The notes: generated by a model not told the origin, from the letters alone. Shown: positions 55,774 to 63,993, numbered from the stretch's first letter. The stretch is 64,000 nucleotides of DNA from Paenalcaligenes suwonensis (GCF_011290505.1 NZ_JAANPV010000008.1:62001-126000), one strand, 5' to 3'. Translations and numbers: made by a program.

Positions 55774-56166
55774 ATGTCCCAACCTCTTCCTCCCCATGCC
55801 CGTAGCCAGACTGCTCTGCATCTAAACCGTATTGCCGAATCAGGCAGCTTTAGCTTGCAAGTCTGCCAAGAATGCCAAACGGTACAGTACCCACCACGTG
55901 ATGTATGCAGCCACTGCTTAGGGCCACAACTGCAGTGGCAAGCCGTAGAAAGCACCGCCACCTTAGTAGCCCAAAGCACCTTGCATCACAGTAACGAGCC
56001 CTACTTTCAAGCCAAACTGCCGTGGCACATAGGTACTGCAAAGCTTGATTGCGGCCCTGTTGCCATCGTGAACTTGCCGGCATCGTTGTCTATTGGCCAA
56101 CGCCTGCGCGTAGCACTGGAATTAGATGCGTCGCAGAGTGCCGTACTCAACGCTACCCCTATTTGA
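55774..56166 (+). CDS. DUF35 / Zn-ribbon OB-fold protein, partner of the thiolase-like protein
   Basis: The protein is 130 residues from the ATG at 55774. The N-terminal rubredoxin-like zinc ribbon is CQECQTVQYPPRDVCSHC (four Cys), followed by an OB-fold. These proteins bind thiolase-like partners and acyl-CoA. The start at 55738 inside the thiolase gene is less likely. It completes a two-subunit acyl-CoA enzyme with the gene upstream. Confidence 0.87.
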   Translation: MSQPLPPHARSQTALHLNRIAESGSFSLQVCQECQTVQYPPRDVCSHCLGPQLQWQAVESTATLVAQSTLHHSNEPYFQAKLPWHIGTAKLDCGPVAIVNLPASLSIGQRLRVALELDASQSAVLNATPI

Positions 56167-56193
56167 TCGCCCCTACTTCGTCGTGGAACCCTT

Positions 56194-56922
56194 ATGACTA
56201 CTCCCCATACCGTTATCGTTACTGGCGGTAGTGCCGGTATAGGTGCTGACCTATGCCGCCATTACGTGGCGCTAGGCTACACCGTTATTTCTATGGCTAG
56301 GAAAGCACCAGACTGGAGCCATAAGCGCTTGGTGCCTGTACTCGTCGATTTGCTAGACAGCCAAGCAACACAAGCGGCAATTGACGACATTACAGCCAAG
56401 TACGACGTTAGCCACTTTGTGCACAATGCAGGGGTAATTTGGCCCAACTTGCTGGAAAACGTCAGCCTAGAAGAACTGCAAGGGCTGACACAAATTCATC
56501 TGGGTTCCGCCATCCAAATCATGCAAGCTATTCTGCCGTCCATGCGAGCCAAAAAATTTGGTCGCGTCGTGCTGATGTCGTCGCGTGGTGCATTAGGCTT
56601 GCAAACCCGCACCGCCTACGCCGCTACCAAAGCGGGTATGTTAGGCATGGCAAGAACGTGGGCGCTGGAATTTGCCGATCAAGGTATTACGGTCAACGTG
56701 GTTGCCCCCGGCCCTATTCAAACACCTATGTTCTATGACGTAGTGCCCGCTGGCAGTGAGCGCGAACAAAATATTGCTGCAGGCATCCCCGTTAAACGCC
56801 TAGGTCGCGTCGACGATATTACTCGTGCCGTGCAATTTTTCTCTGATCCAGAAAACAGTTTTGTCACCGGCCAAACCCTGTATGTATGCGGTGGCGCTAG
56901 CATTGGCACACTCACCATCTAG
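56194..56922 (+). CDS. Short-chain dehydrogenase/reductase (SDR)
   Basis: A 242-residue classical SDR. The cofactor loop is VTGGSAGIGADL, with NAG in VHNAGVIWP, catalytic Ser in VVLMSSRGAL, and YAATK (about 142-146). C-terminal GQTLYVCGGASIG is typical of the FabG-like group. It oxidises or reduces a hydroxyl/keto intermediate of the pathway. The exact step is not clear from sequence. It is last in the Rieske operon. Confidence 0.88.
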   Translation: MTTPHTVIVTGGSAGIGADLCRHYVALGYTVISMARKAPDWSHKRLVPVLVDLLDSQATQAAIDDITAKYDVSHFVHNAGVIWPNLLENVSLEELQGLTQIHLGSAIQIMQAILPSMRAKKFGRVVLMSSRGALGLQTRTAYAATKAGMLGMARTWALEFADQGITVNVVAPGPIQTPMFYDVVPAGSEREQNIAAGIPVKRLGRVDDITRAVQFFSDPENSFVTGQTLYVCGGASIGTLTI

Positions 56923-56948
56923 GGTTATTTCCTATTCACATGAATTTA

Positions 56949-56961
56949 TTTACCTGTAAAC
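56949..56961. promoter_or_regulatory. Candidate common operator, site 5 (TTTACCTGTAAAC)
   Basis: A TTTA-N4-TAAAC inverted repeat 73 bases before the TRAP transporter operon, same half-sites and spacing as sites 2 to 4. Confidence 0.55.
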
Positions 56962-57034
56962 TATCCTCTTATAAATAGTATATAAGGGGGTAAAAACCCC
57001 TACGCTTGCCAACCCAGTCCGCAACGGAGACAAC

Positions 57035-57544
57035 ATGGACAAAGAATTAGAGGGTACGCAACAAACACACACAACCATAGGCCCACTGCGTTTTGCTGAA
57101 CGCCTGCTAAATGGTGTGTGCGTCACAATCCTGACGGTAATGGTGATGGTGACCACTATTGATGTGATTGGACGCTATGTCTTTCATGCGCCTATACATG
57201 GCGCCTATGAAAGTAACGAGTTTCTATTGGCCATACTGATCTTCTCGGCCCTACCTCAAGTCACCTTGCATAATCAACACTTGACGGTCAGTTTGTTGGA
57301 TGGCGTATTAAGCAAACGTGCCAAACACCTGCAACGCATGATCATTTCCCTGATCTCAGGTGGCGGGCTGGCTATTTTGAGCTACTACCTGTGGCTGCAC
57401 GCCCTTCAACTGTCCGACTACGGCGACAGAAGTAACGCCTTAGATATTCCTATCGCGCCCATCGCTTACATCATTTCTGTGCTGACAGGCTTCGCTGCAG
57501 TAGCTGCCTTGTCGCAACTGTTCGCTCACCACCGCCAACCCTGA
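57035..57544 (+). CDS. dctQ: TRAP transporter small permease (DctQ)
   Basis: A 169-residue protein with four membrane segments. TIDVIGRYVFHAPIHGAYESNEFLL, in parts, is the standard DctQ core (GRYVFHxPIxGAxE). It forms the membrane part of a sodium-driven TRAP importer with DctM. It is 16 bases before dctM. Confidence 0.88.
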   Translation: MDKELEGTQQTHTTIGPLRFAERLLNGVCVTILTVMVMVTTIDVIGRYVFHAPIHGAYESNEFLLAILIFSALPQVTLHNQHLTVSLLDGVLSKRAKHLQRMIISLISGGGLAILSYYLWLHALQLSDYGDRSNALDIPIAPIAYIISVLTGFAAVAALSQLFAHHRQP

Positions 57545-57560
57545 CGCACCGGACACCATT

Positions 57561-58850
57561 ATGCTTATTTCCTTGCTTGGACTGATCATCCTGCTGATCA
57601 GCCTATTCGTTGGCTTACCCATCGCTTGGGGGATGCTGCTGGTAGGTACGTTGGGCTTTAGCTTCTACACCGACTTTGAAGCCGCCTACACCATGGCTGC
57701 CCAAACCGCCTTTGATACCGGCTTAAGCTACAGCTTTACCGTTTTGCCCCTGTTTGTATTGATGGGCAACTTGGTGAACGCGTCAGGTTTATCTAAAGAC
57801 ATGTACACCGCCGCAAATGCCTTCATTGGGCACATGCGTGGTGGTTTGGCGATGGCGACTATCTTGGCCTGTGGTGCCTTCAGTACGTTGTGTGGTTCCA
57901 GTATGGCAACCACCGCTGCCATGAGCCGCGTTGCCATGCCTAACATGCGCAAATTCAACTATGACGACCGCTTAGCGGCGGGCAGTATTGCCGCAGGCGG
58001 CACCTTGGGTGTGCTGATCCCCCCCAGTGTGATCATGGTGGTTTACGGCATTCTGACTGAAACCGACATTGGCAAACTGTTTGCCGCCGGTGTAATCCCC
58101 GGTGCCTTAGCCATTTTGATGTACTTGTTGACCGTACTGGTACTGACTATCATCAACCCTAAACTGGGCATGCCGGGTGCTCGCAGCACATGGAAAGAAC
58201 GCCTGCATTCTATTAAAGGCATCTTCACCATTACCATCCTTTTCTTAGTAATTATGGGCGGTATCTACGGTGGTATTTTCACGCCTACAGAAGCGGCGGG
58301 TATTGGTGCCTTCTGTACCTTCTTAATTACCTTAAAACGTCGTGGCTGGCAGCCTAAGCTGTACTTAACAGTGCTGCTAGAAGCCTCCCACACCACCGCC
58401 ATCATGTTTGCCTTGGTCATCGGCGCGCTGGTATTTAACAACTTCTTAACCGTCGCTGGCCTGCCTAACCACCTGTTGGCTTTTATTAATGGTTTAGATG
58501 TATCACCACTGACGATCATCTTCATCATTTGCCTGATTTACCTGGTACTGGGGTGCTTCTTAGAAACCATGTCCATGGTCATGCTGACCGTGCCTATTTT
58601 CTACCCCATTGTGAGCTCGCTAGGCTTTGACCTGATTTGGTTCGGCATCATCGTGGTAGTTGCAGCAGAAATTAGTCTGATTGCGCCCCCACTAGGCCTG
58701 AACATCTTCATGATCAAAAACGTCATGCCAGAAATCCCCTTGCGCACTATTTTCTACGGCACCGCTCCCTTTGTGCTGACTGACATTCTGCGCATGGTGC
58801 TGTTGATCTTGTTGCCAGGCATGGTGCTTTTAATCCCCAACAGTATGTAG
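57561..58850 (+). CDS. dctM: TRAP transporter large permease (DctM)
   Basis: A 429-residue 12-helix permease, full length. Family motifs include VLPLFVLMGNLVNASGLS, FSTLCGSSMATTAAM, GGTLGVLIPPSV, FTPTEAAGIGAF and IAPPLGLNIF. It moves the solute in with sodium, receiving it from the DctP proteins encoded next. Confidence 0.92.
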   Translation: MLISLLGLIILLISLFVGLPIAWGMLLVGTLGFSFYTDFEAAYTMAAQTAFDTGLSYSFTVLPLFVLMGNLVNASGLSKDMYTAANAFIGHMRGGLAMATILACGAFSTLCGSSMATTAAMSRVAMPNMRKFNYDDRLAAGSIAAGGTLGVLIPPSVIMVVYGILTETDIGKLFAAGVIPGALAILMYLLTVLVLTIINPKLGMPGARSTWKERLHSIKGIFTITILFLVIMGGIYGGIFTPTEAAGIGAFCTFLITLKRRGWQPKLYLTVLLEASHTTAIMFALVIGALVFNNFLTVAGLPNHLLAFINGLDVSPLTIIFIICLIYLVLGCFLETMSMVMLTVPIFYPIVSSLGFDLIWFGIIVVVAAEISLIAPPLGLNIFMIKNVMPEIPLRTIFYGTAPFVLTDILRMVLLILLPGMVLLIPNSM

Positions 58851-58877
58851 CACCGTCTTTCTCCCAAGGAGAACACT

Positions 58878-59912
58878 ATGAAACTGCTGCAAAAATTAGG
58901 ACTCACTATGGGCTTTGGCTTGAGTACGTTGGCGGCAACCGCCAGCGTTCAGGCCGAAACACAGGTACTGCGTTTTTCAAACTGGCAAGCACCTACGCAT
59001 TTCATCACAACTGACATGCTGATTCCGTGGGGGCAAGAAGTAGAAGAAGCCACTAACGGGAGGGTGAAAATTGAATTCATCAACCCTTTGGGCAAACCAC
59101 AAGCACACGTGGATTTAGTGCGTAACGGTATTGCGGATTTGGGCATGTCGGTACACAGCTACACCGCCAGCCGCTTTCCCATGGTGGAGTTTGCTGAACT
59201 CCCCTTCACCACTGAAGACAGCGGCATTAACTCCGTTGCTTACTGGGACACTTACCAGCGCTTCATGTTGGATCAGGACGAGCACCGTGGTTTGAAACTT
59301 CTGGGCGCATGGACCAGCCCTGCCTCGGTCATTTTGCTTACCAAAGAGAACGTCACAAGCTTGGATGATCTCAAAGGCGTAAAACTACGTTCGCCCAGTC
59401 CCTTGTTCGACTCCATCACCAAAGAACTAGGAGCCACCCCCATCACTGCCCCCGCCTCTGAAGCCTATGAAATGCTCTCCAGAGGGGTAATAGATGGCAT
59501 GTACTTTCAACACGATCAGATTGATAACTTCAAGCTCGATCGCTTAGTGAAATCTGTAGTGGTAGCACCTGGCGGCTTTGGTAAAACCAGTCAATTCCTC
59601 TTCATGAATCCACGCAAATGGGACAGCCTTAGCGCGGAAGATCAGCAAGCCATTTTGTCTGTGTCTGAACGACACATGGCTAAAGCTTTTGGTGAAAAGT
59701 GGAATAAATCCGAACAAGACGCCATACAAAAACATGCAGCACAAGGCTTAGCCACTTATAGAGTAGAAGGCGAAACTCTGGATGCCTTACAGCAAAGACT
59801 CGCTTTTATTGAATCCAACTGGATAGAAACCGCCAATAAAAAAGGCATTGATGGCCAAGCCGTATTGGACTTCTACCGCGCTCAAATAGCAGCACTCACC
59901 CCCCAACCCTAA
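58878..59912 (+). CDS. TRAP transporter substrate-binding protein (DctP), copy 1
   Basis: A 344-residue periplasmic protein with signal peptide ending SVQAETQ (about residue 26). The conserved Arg that binds the ligand's carboxylate is in GVKLRSPSPLF (about residue 172). AYEMLSRGVIDGMYFQHDQI follows. The ligand should therefore be an organic acid, consistent with import of the pathway substrate. It has a close paralogue immediately downstream. Confidence 0.92.
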   Translation: MKLLQKLGLTMGFGLSTLAATASVQAETQVLRFSNWQAPTHFITTDMLIPWGQEVEEATNGRVKIEFINPLGKPQAHVDLVRNGIADLGMSVHSYTASRFPMVEFAELPFTTEDSGINSVAYWDTYQRFMLDQDEHRGLKLLGAWTSPASVILLTKENVTSLDDLKGVKLRSPSPLFDSITKELGATPITAPASEAYEMLSRGVIDGMYFQHDQIDNFKLDRLVKSVVVAPGGFGKTSQFLFMNPRKWDSLSAEDQQAILSVSERHMAKAFGEKWNKSEQDAIQKHAAQGLATYRVEGETLDALQQRLAFIESNWIETANKKGIDGQAVLDFYRAQIAALTPQP

Positions 59913-59925
59913 TCCGGAAGTACAT

Positions 59926-60957
59926 ATGAAACTATTACAAAAACTAGGGCTCTGTATGGGCCTAGGCTTAAGCACTATGGGCCTTGCCAGCAATGTTCAA
60001 GCCGAAACACAAGTACTGCGTTTTTCAAACTGGCTGCCACCAGCACACTACATCGTTAAAGAAATGCTGGAGCCGTGGGCAGAGAAAGTCTCGGAAGTGA
60101 CTGAAGGCCGCGTCAAAATCGAATTCATTAACCCATTAGGCAAACCCCAAGCACACTTAGACTTGGTGCGTAATGGTATTGCAGACATGGGGATGTCGGT
60201 ACACAGCTACACCGCTAGCCGTTTCCCTATGATCGAATTTGCAGAAATGCCCTTCACGACTGACAACGGTGAAATTAACTCGGTAGCCTACTGGAACACC
60301 TACAGCCAGTTCATGATGGGTGCTGATGAGCACCGTGGTGTAAAACTGATGGGCTTATGGACCAGCCCTGCCACCGTGATCTTCACTACCAAACCAGAAG
60401 TCAACAATATTTCTGATCTGTCCGGTTTGAAACTGCGCTCCCCTAGCCCACTGTTCGATGCCATTGGTAAAGCCATGGGCATTGTGACACTGAACGCTCC
60501 CGCTTCCGAGAGCTACGAAATGCTGTCGCGCGGTGTGATTGATGGCTTGTACTTCCAGTACGATCAGATTGAAAACTTCAAGTTAGACAAGCTGATTAAA
60601 AGCGCTGTAGCCGTACCGGGTGGTTTTGGTAAAAGCAGCCAATTTATGTTCATGAACGAGCGTAAATGGCAGTCATTAAACGAAGCCGACCGTGCTGCAA
60701 TTGAGCAGATTTCTGGCGAGTACATTGCGCGTGACTTTGGTGGTAAATGGCAAGCGTCTGAAGATGCCGCCATCAAAACACTGACCGATGCTGGCTTGAA
60801 AACCTACACTGTAGAAGGCGAGCAATTAGCGCAGTTGCGTAATGACTTGGCCTTTATCGAAACAGACTGGATTGCGGCTGCCGATAAGAAAGGCATCGAT
60901 GGCAAAGCAGTACTGGAGTTCTACCGCGCTCAAATCGAAACTCTGAGCAACCAATAA
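59926..60957 (+). CDS. TRAP transporter substrate-binding protein (DctP), copy 2
   Basis: A 343-residue paralogue of the preceding DctP. Signal peptide, VLRFSNWLPPAHYI, IEFINPLGKPQAH, SMSVHSYTASRFPM-like and YEMLSRGVIDGLYFQYDQIENFKLDKL line up almost residue for residue, with differences scattered through the binding lobes. The carboxylate Arg is kept (GLKLRSPSPLF). It is 13 bases after copy 1, so this is a tandem duplication. The two may bind different acids for one permease. Confidence 0.92.
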   Translation: MKLLQKLGLCMGLGLSTMGLASNVQAETQVLRFSNWLPPAHYIVKEMLEPWAEKVSEVTEGRVKIEFINPLGKPQAHLDLVRNGIADMGMSVHSYTASRFPMIEFAEMPFTTDNGEINSVAYWNTYSQFMMGADEHRGVKLMGLWTSPATVIFTTKPEVNNISDLSGLKLRSPSPLFDAIGKAMGIVTLNAPASESYEMLSRGVIDGLYFQYDQIENFKLDKLIKSAVAVPGGFGKSSQFMFMNERKWQSLNEADRAAIEQISGEYIARDFGGKWQASEDAAIKTLTDAGLKTYTVEGEQLAQLRNDLAFIETDWIAAADKKGIDGKAVLEFYRAQIETLSNQ

Positions 60958-60979
60958 GTTTTTATAGTTCCTGCGTTAG

Positions 60980-61010
60980 CCGACAACCGTTTTGGTTGTC
61001 GGTTTTTTTT
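60980..61010 (+). terminator. Intrinsic terminator of the TRAP operon
   Basis: CCGACAACC and GGTTGTCGG form a perfect 9-bp stem with loop GTTTT and eight T after it. Strong; it marks the end of the catabolic locus. Confidence 0.92.
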
Positions 61011-61062
61011 GTTTTTGACGGTGAAGATTAGAGTGTATTTTAAGGTTGAAGCCATGTGGCTA

Positions 61063-61178
61063 GGCTGTATTCATTGCACATGATGGGGGACTGCAGAACA
61101 ACTTTTTGTGATTTGAGATACCAAATCAAAAAAGTTTTCCTCCGCCTCCCCGAAGGGGCTAGCTAGTGATGGGTTTAT
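61063..61178. repeat. Dispersed hairpin repeat, type 1, copy H (inverted)
   Basis: This is the same element as copies A, D, F and G but in opposite orientation: GGCTGTATTCATTGCACATGA, then CTGCAGAACAACTTTTTG, central GATTTGAGATACCAAATC, CCTCCGCCTCCCC. The far end is degraded (GGGTTTATTGC). It sits between the TRAP operon and a convergent gene. The rest of the 60958-61330 gap has no ORF. Confidence 0.7.
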
Positions 61179-61228
61179 TGCTTTTTCTTATTTGAACTGG
61201 AGATTTTTAAACAAGAAAGCATAGTGCT

Positions 61229-61268
61229 AGACAAGGGGTGTAATGTCAGCTTACGGCCCAAAGTGGAC
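61229..61268. repeat. Diverged direct repeat, copy 1 of 2
   Basis: AGACAAGGGGTGTAATGTC, then AGCTTACGGCCCAAAGTGGAC, resembles 63206-63246 at roughly three quarters of positions by eye. The core is GCTTACGRCCCNAAGT. Function unknown. Confidence 0.4.
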
Positions 61269-61330
61269 GGTCACACTACTTACGAGCTAGCTAAGCGGAC
61301 TATCGAAGTTGGATCCGCTTAAGTGCTATG

Positions 61331-61828
61331 TTATCCAGAAATTTTGACAATATCTGTGGAGAGAGAAACAAGTGCGAGCAACTGAACTACTAATATACTC
61401 AAATAAAAGATGTTCAATTTTTTTGCAGCATTCATTTTTAGAGATTTATGGCTTTGCTCCCTGATAGAGTTTGCAAGCTCAATTTCCGGAGTGAATTTTT
61501 TTAGCGATTCTTCAATTTTTTGTGCATGGTGAACAGCGCCTTTAAGCAATTCATGATACCAAAATCTATCCATTAGATAAAAAGCAAGCCAAACAATTAC
61601 TGAAATGGTCATAAATATTGAGGCAGTAGGTATTTTGTAATCTAAGATACTGACGTAGCCTGCAAATCTGTAGGCAATTGCTGCAGCGCCAAGCAGTACA
61701 CCAAGTATCGATATTGAGAAACTTCTAATTCTCAAACATAAATCATTGAAATGCATTTGCACATCAACCACTTTCTCCCACATAGAAATTTGAATTTTAA
61801 AAAACTCCAATTTATTTTCTTCAGACAT
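61331..61828 (-). CDS. Hypothetical membrane protein, AT-rich
   Basis: A 165-residue protein I do not recognise. The layout is a charged N-terminal helix, two membrane segments (about 36-58 and 66-86), a charged amphipathic/coiled region (about 95-135), and a third membrane segment (about 139-160). Codon use is strongly AT-rich compared with the genes around it, and no neighbour is co-oriented closely, which suggests horizontal gain. The layout loosely recalls small helical membrane effectors of the SLATT kind, but no motif proves it. Confidence 0.65.
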   Translation of the reverse strand: MSEENKLEFFKIQISMWEKVVDVQMHFNDLCLRIRSFSISILGVLLGAAAIAYRFAGYVSILDYKIPTASIFMTISVIVWLAFYLMDRFWYHELLKGAVHHAQKIEESLKKFTPEIELANSIREQSHKSLKMNAAKKLNIFYLSILVVQLLALVSLSTDIVKISG

Positions 61829-61897
61829 AATTCACCTTGTAATTAACTAGATTTTGATGATAGAAAAATTCGTCATTCTTATAATAATTAATGTGAC

Positions 61898-61923
61898 AAA
61901 AGCCCTCATAACGAGGGCTTTTT
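61898..61923 (-). terminator. Hairpin at the end of rlmF (bidirectional form)
   Basis: AGCCCTC and GAGGGCT form a perfect 7-bp stem with loop ATAAC. It has four A before and five T after, so it can terminate either strand. It lies between rlmF and the hypothetical gene, both on the minus strand. Confidence 0.7.
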
Positions 61924-62080
61924 CCTTATGAAACAGAGATTCTTAGTCCTGCTGATCGGCTTTTAGTTTGTTATGTATGTCTGCTATCCAGTCACCAGTC
62001 AGAGATACGTTTGCACTAGCCTTGTGAAAGTGAACTAATCGTTAGAAAACCGTATACAGCCGTCTAGGCAGATGATAAAT

Positions 62081-63079
62081 CTACCTCCAACGCCCCTTAC
62101 GCCAAGCCTCTTGCGCCGCAGGATTTAAAAATGTCCACGCTACAAAGCGACTTTTCTTTTGACCCTGTGTCATTTCCACAGTCCTCACTTTAAACGCATT
62201 CGCCTTTCTTAAGGCATGCAATATACCGGGTAAATTAGACTCTTTGGACACCAAGGTACTAAACCAAAACACCTGCCTGCTCACAGCCCTACTCTCTTCT
62301 ATCATGAGCCGTATAAAGGCTGCTTCGCCTCCCTCGCACCACAACTCCGTACCCTGCCCACCAAAATTCAGCACAGTATTATTGCTTTGCTTTGGCGCAG
62401 CTTTGCCTAAACCTCGCCATTTACGGCTTGAGCCACTTAGCGCCTCTGCTCGTGACGCATGAAAGGGAGGGTTGCACAGCGTCAGGTCAAAATAGTCGTT
62501 TGTGCTGACAACGCCTTTAAAAATATGCTTCTGCGACTTTTGCTGGCGCAATGTGATCGCTGTAGATAAGCCCTTATTCGCGTTAATAGTGGCTCGTGCT
62601 GCTGTCAGCGCATTCGCATCAATGTCTGAGCCTACAAACTGCCACCCATATTCAGCGTGCCCTATTAAGGGATAAATCGTGTTTGCGCCCACACCAATAT
62701 CTAGCACTCGCACCGCATCGCCTTGGGGAATGACTCCTCTATTGCTGCTTGCCAACAAATCGGCCAGATAATGCACGTAGTCCGCACGACCAGGGATAGG
62801 CGGACAGAGGTAATTAGCCGGAATATCCCACTGTTCTATGCCGTAAAAGGACTTCAACAAAGCACGGTTCAAGGTCTTCACTGCAGTAGGATTGGCGAAA
62901 TCTATGCTTTTATCGCCATGCGGATTCAAGGCTACGAAAGGTGCTAGTTCAGGCGTGTCGTTGATTAGAGCGTCAAAGTCGTAGCGACCTTGATGGCGAT
63001 TGCGCGGATGCAGTAAAGCCGCTGTTTTGTTTGGTGTTGAAGGCGTAGAAATGGGATTATCTGATTTTGAGGATGGCAT
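62081..63079 (-). CDS. rlmF: 23S rRNA (adenine-1618-N6)-methyltransferase
   Basis: A 332-residue enzyme. [33 protein letters not shown] (SAM loop), and the N6-adenine catalytic motif CNPPFHAS are diagnostic for Rlm[13 protein letters not shown] and [15 protein letters not shown] are also characteristic. It methylates A1618 of 23S rRNA. It stands alone. Confidence 0.92.
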   Translation of the reverse strand: MPSSKSDNPISTPSTPNKTAALLHPRNRHQGRYDFDALINDTPELAPFVALNPHGDKSIDFANPTAVKTLNRALLKSFYGIEQWDIPANYLCPPIPGRADYVHYLADLLASSNRGVIPQGDAVRVLDIGVGANTIYPLIGHAEYGWQFVGSDIDANALTAARATINANKGLSTAITLRQQKSQKHIFKGVVSTNDYFDLTLCNPPFHASRAEALSGSSRKWRGLGKAAPKQSNNTVLNFGGQGTELWCEGGEAAFIRLMIEESRAVSRQVFWFSTLVSKESNLPGILHALRKANAFKVRTVEMTQGQKKSRFVAWTFLNPAAQEAWRKGRWR

Positions 63080-63205
63080 TGTGTTTCAACAGGAACCCTT
63101 ATCGGTTTTCAGGGTTCGTTATGGTAAGTAGGTGCATATGGCGGACATTATAGAATTCATTTATGTTTTGGTTGCTGTTGACCCATGACTCATGCGCAGG
63201 GTGGC

Positions 63206-63246
63206 AGACAAGAGGGTCAATATCGGCTTACGACCCTAAGTAGCCA
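63206..63246. repeat. Diverged direct repeat, copy 2 of 2
   Basis: AGACAAGAGGGTCAATATCG, then GCTTACGACCCTAAGTAGCC, pairs with 61229-61268. The two bracket the AT-rich membrane gene and rlmF. Confidence 0.4.
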
Positions 63247-63247
63247 C

Positions 63248-63649
63248 TCAGTCTTGTGTGCATGATTGAGGGAAAGGAGACCATGATGGCTGTGACTCTA
63301 AATGGGCATGCTTTTGCTTCAGCACTGTAAAAGGTGAGTCCAAAGTCCCCAAAGCCACACATATCCAATCGTCCCAATCACCTGCTTGCTTGGACCAGAA
63401 AAGAGAGGAACCGCAATGCTTACAAAACTGTCTGAACACCGTTTCCGAGGATGCACAGGACTGTATTGCCTCGTTACCTGCAATGATACATAAGTCGTGA
63501 CGCGGCACTGCTCCATAGGTAGCAAACGCAGCACCATGACTCTTTTGACATTGTTTGCAGTGGCAATGCGTTACAGCCTTTGGTGATAAGCGCAATTGGT
63601 ATTTAATTCGCCCACATAGGCAGCTTCCTAGATAAGGCTCCAGATTCAA
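63248..63649 (-). CDS. GFA-family (glutathione-dependent formaldehyde-activating enzyme/CENP-V-like) zinc protein
   Basis: A 133-residue protein with the two zinc sites of the family: GSCLCGRIKY plus CHCKQCQKSHGAAF, and FCKHCGSSLFW. The family includes Gfa of Paracoccus, but most bacterial members have no known function. It is a single gene. Confidence 0.85.
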   Translation of the reverse strand: MNLEPYLGSCLCGRIKYQLRLSPKAVTHCHCKQCQKSHGAAFATYGAVPRHDLCIIAGNEAIQSCASSETVFRQFCKHCGSSLFWSKQAGDWDDWICVALGTLDSPFTVLKQKHAHLESQPSWSPFPQSCTQD

Positions 63650-63693
63650 AAGGCGTATCGTAATCAGCTTGGCCTATACCGCCACGCTAAATA

Positions 63694-63993
63694 TCAACCA
63701 TGCGTGGTCAGAGGCTCTACCGTCAGCTTAAAACCCATGGCATGAATAACCTTGAACAGCGTCTCGGAGCTGGGCGCACGCTCTCCAGAGAGGCTTTTGT
63801 AAAGACTTTCCCTAGACAGTCCGGTGTCGCGGGCCAGTTGAGTCATGCCTCTAGCTCTGGCGATATCGCCCAACGCTGCCGCCAACAGTGCTGGATCACC
63901 ATCTTCTATGGCAACCTGAAGGTAGGCGGCAATATCGGCCTCATCGTTGAGGTAGTTTGACGCATCAAACGGACGGGTCTTGATCTTGCTCAT
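63694..63993 (-). CDS. Addiction-module antitoxin, HigA-like HTH protein
   Basis: A 99-residue protein. The N-terminal part FDASNYLNDEADIAAYL and the Xre-type HTH TQLARDTGLSRESLYKSLSGERAPS match the putative addiction-module antidote family that pairs with RelE/HigB-like toxins. In that family the toxin gene is usually just upstream, here beyond the right edge at 64000, so the pair cannot be confirmed from this window. Confidence 0.82.
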   Translation of the reverse strand: MSKIKTRPFDASNYLNDEADIAAYLQVAIEDGDPALLAAALGDIARARGMTQLARDTGLSRESLYKSLSGERAPSSETLFKVIHAMGFKLTVEPLTTHG

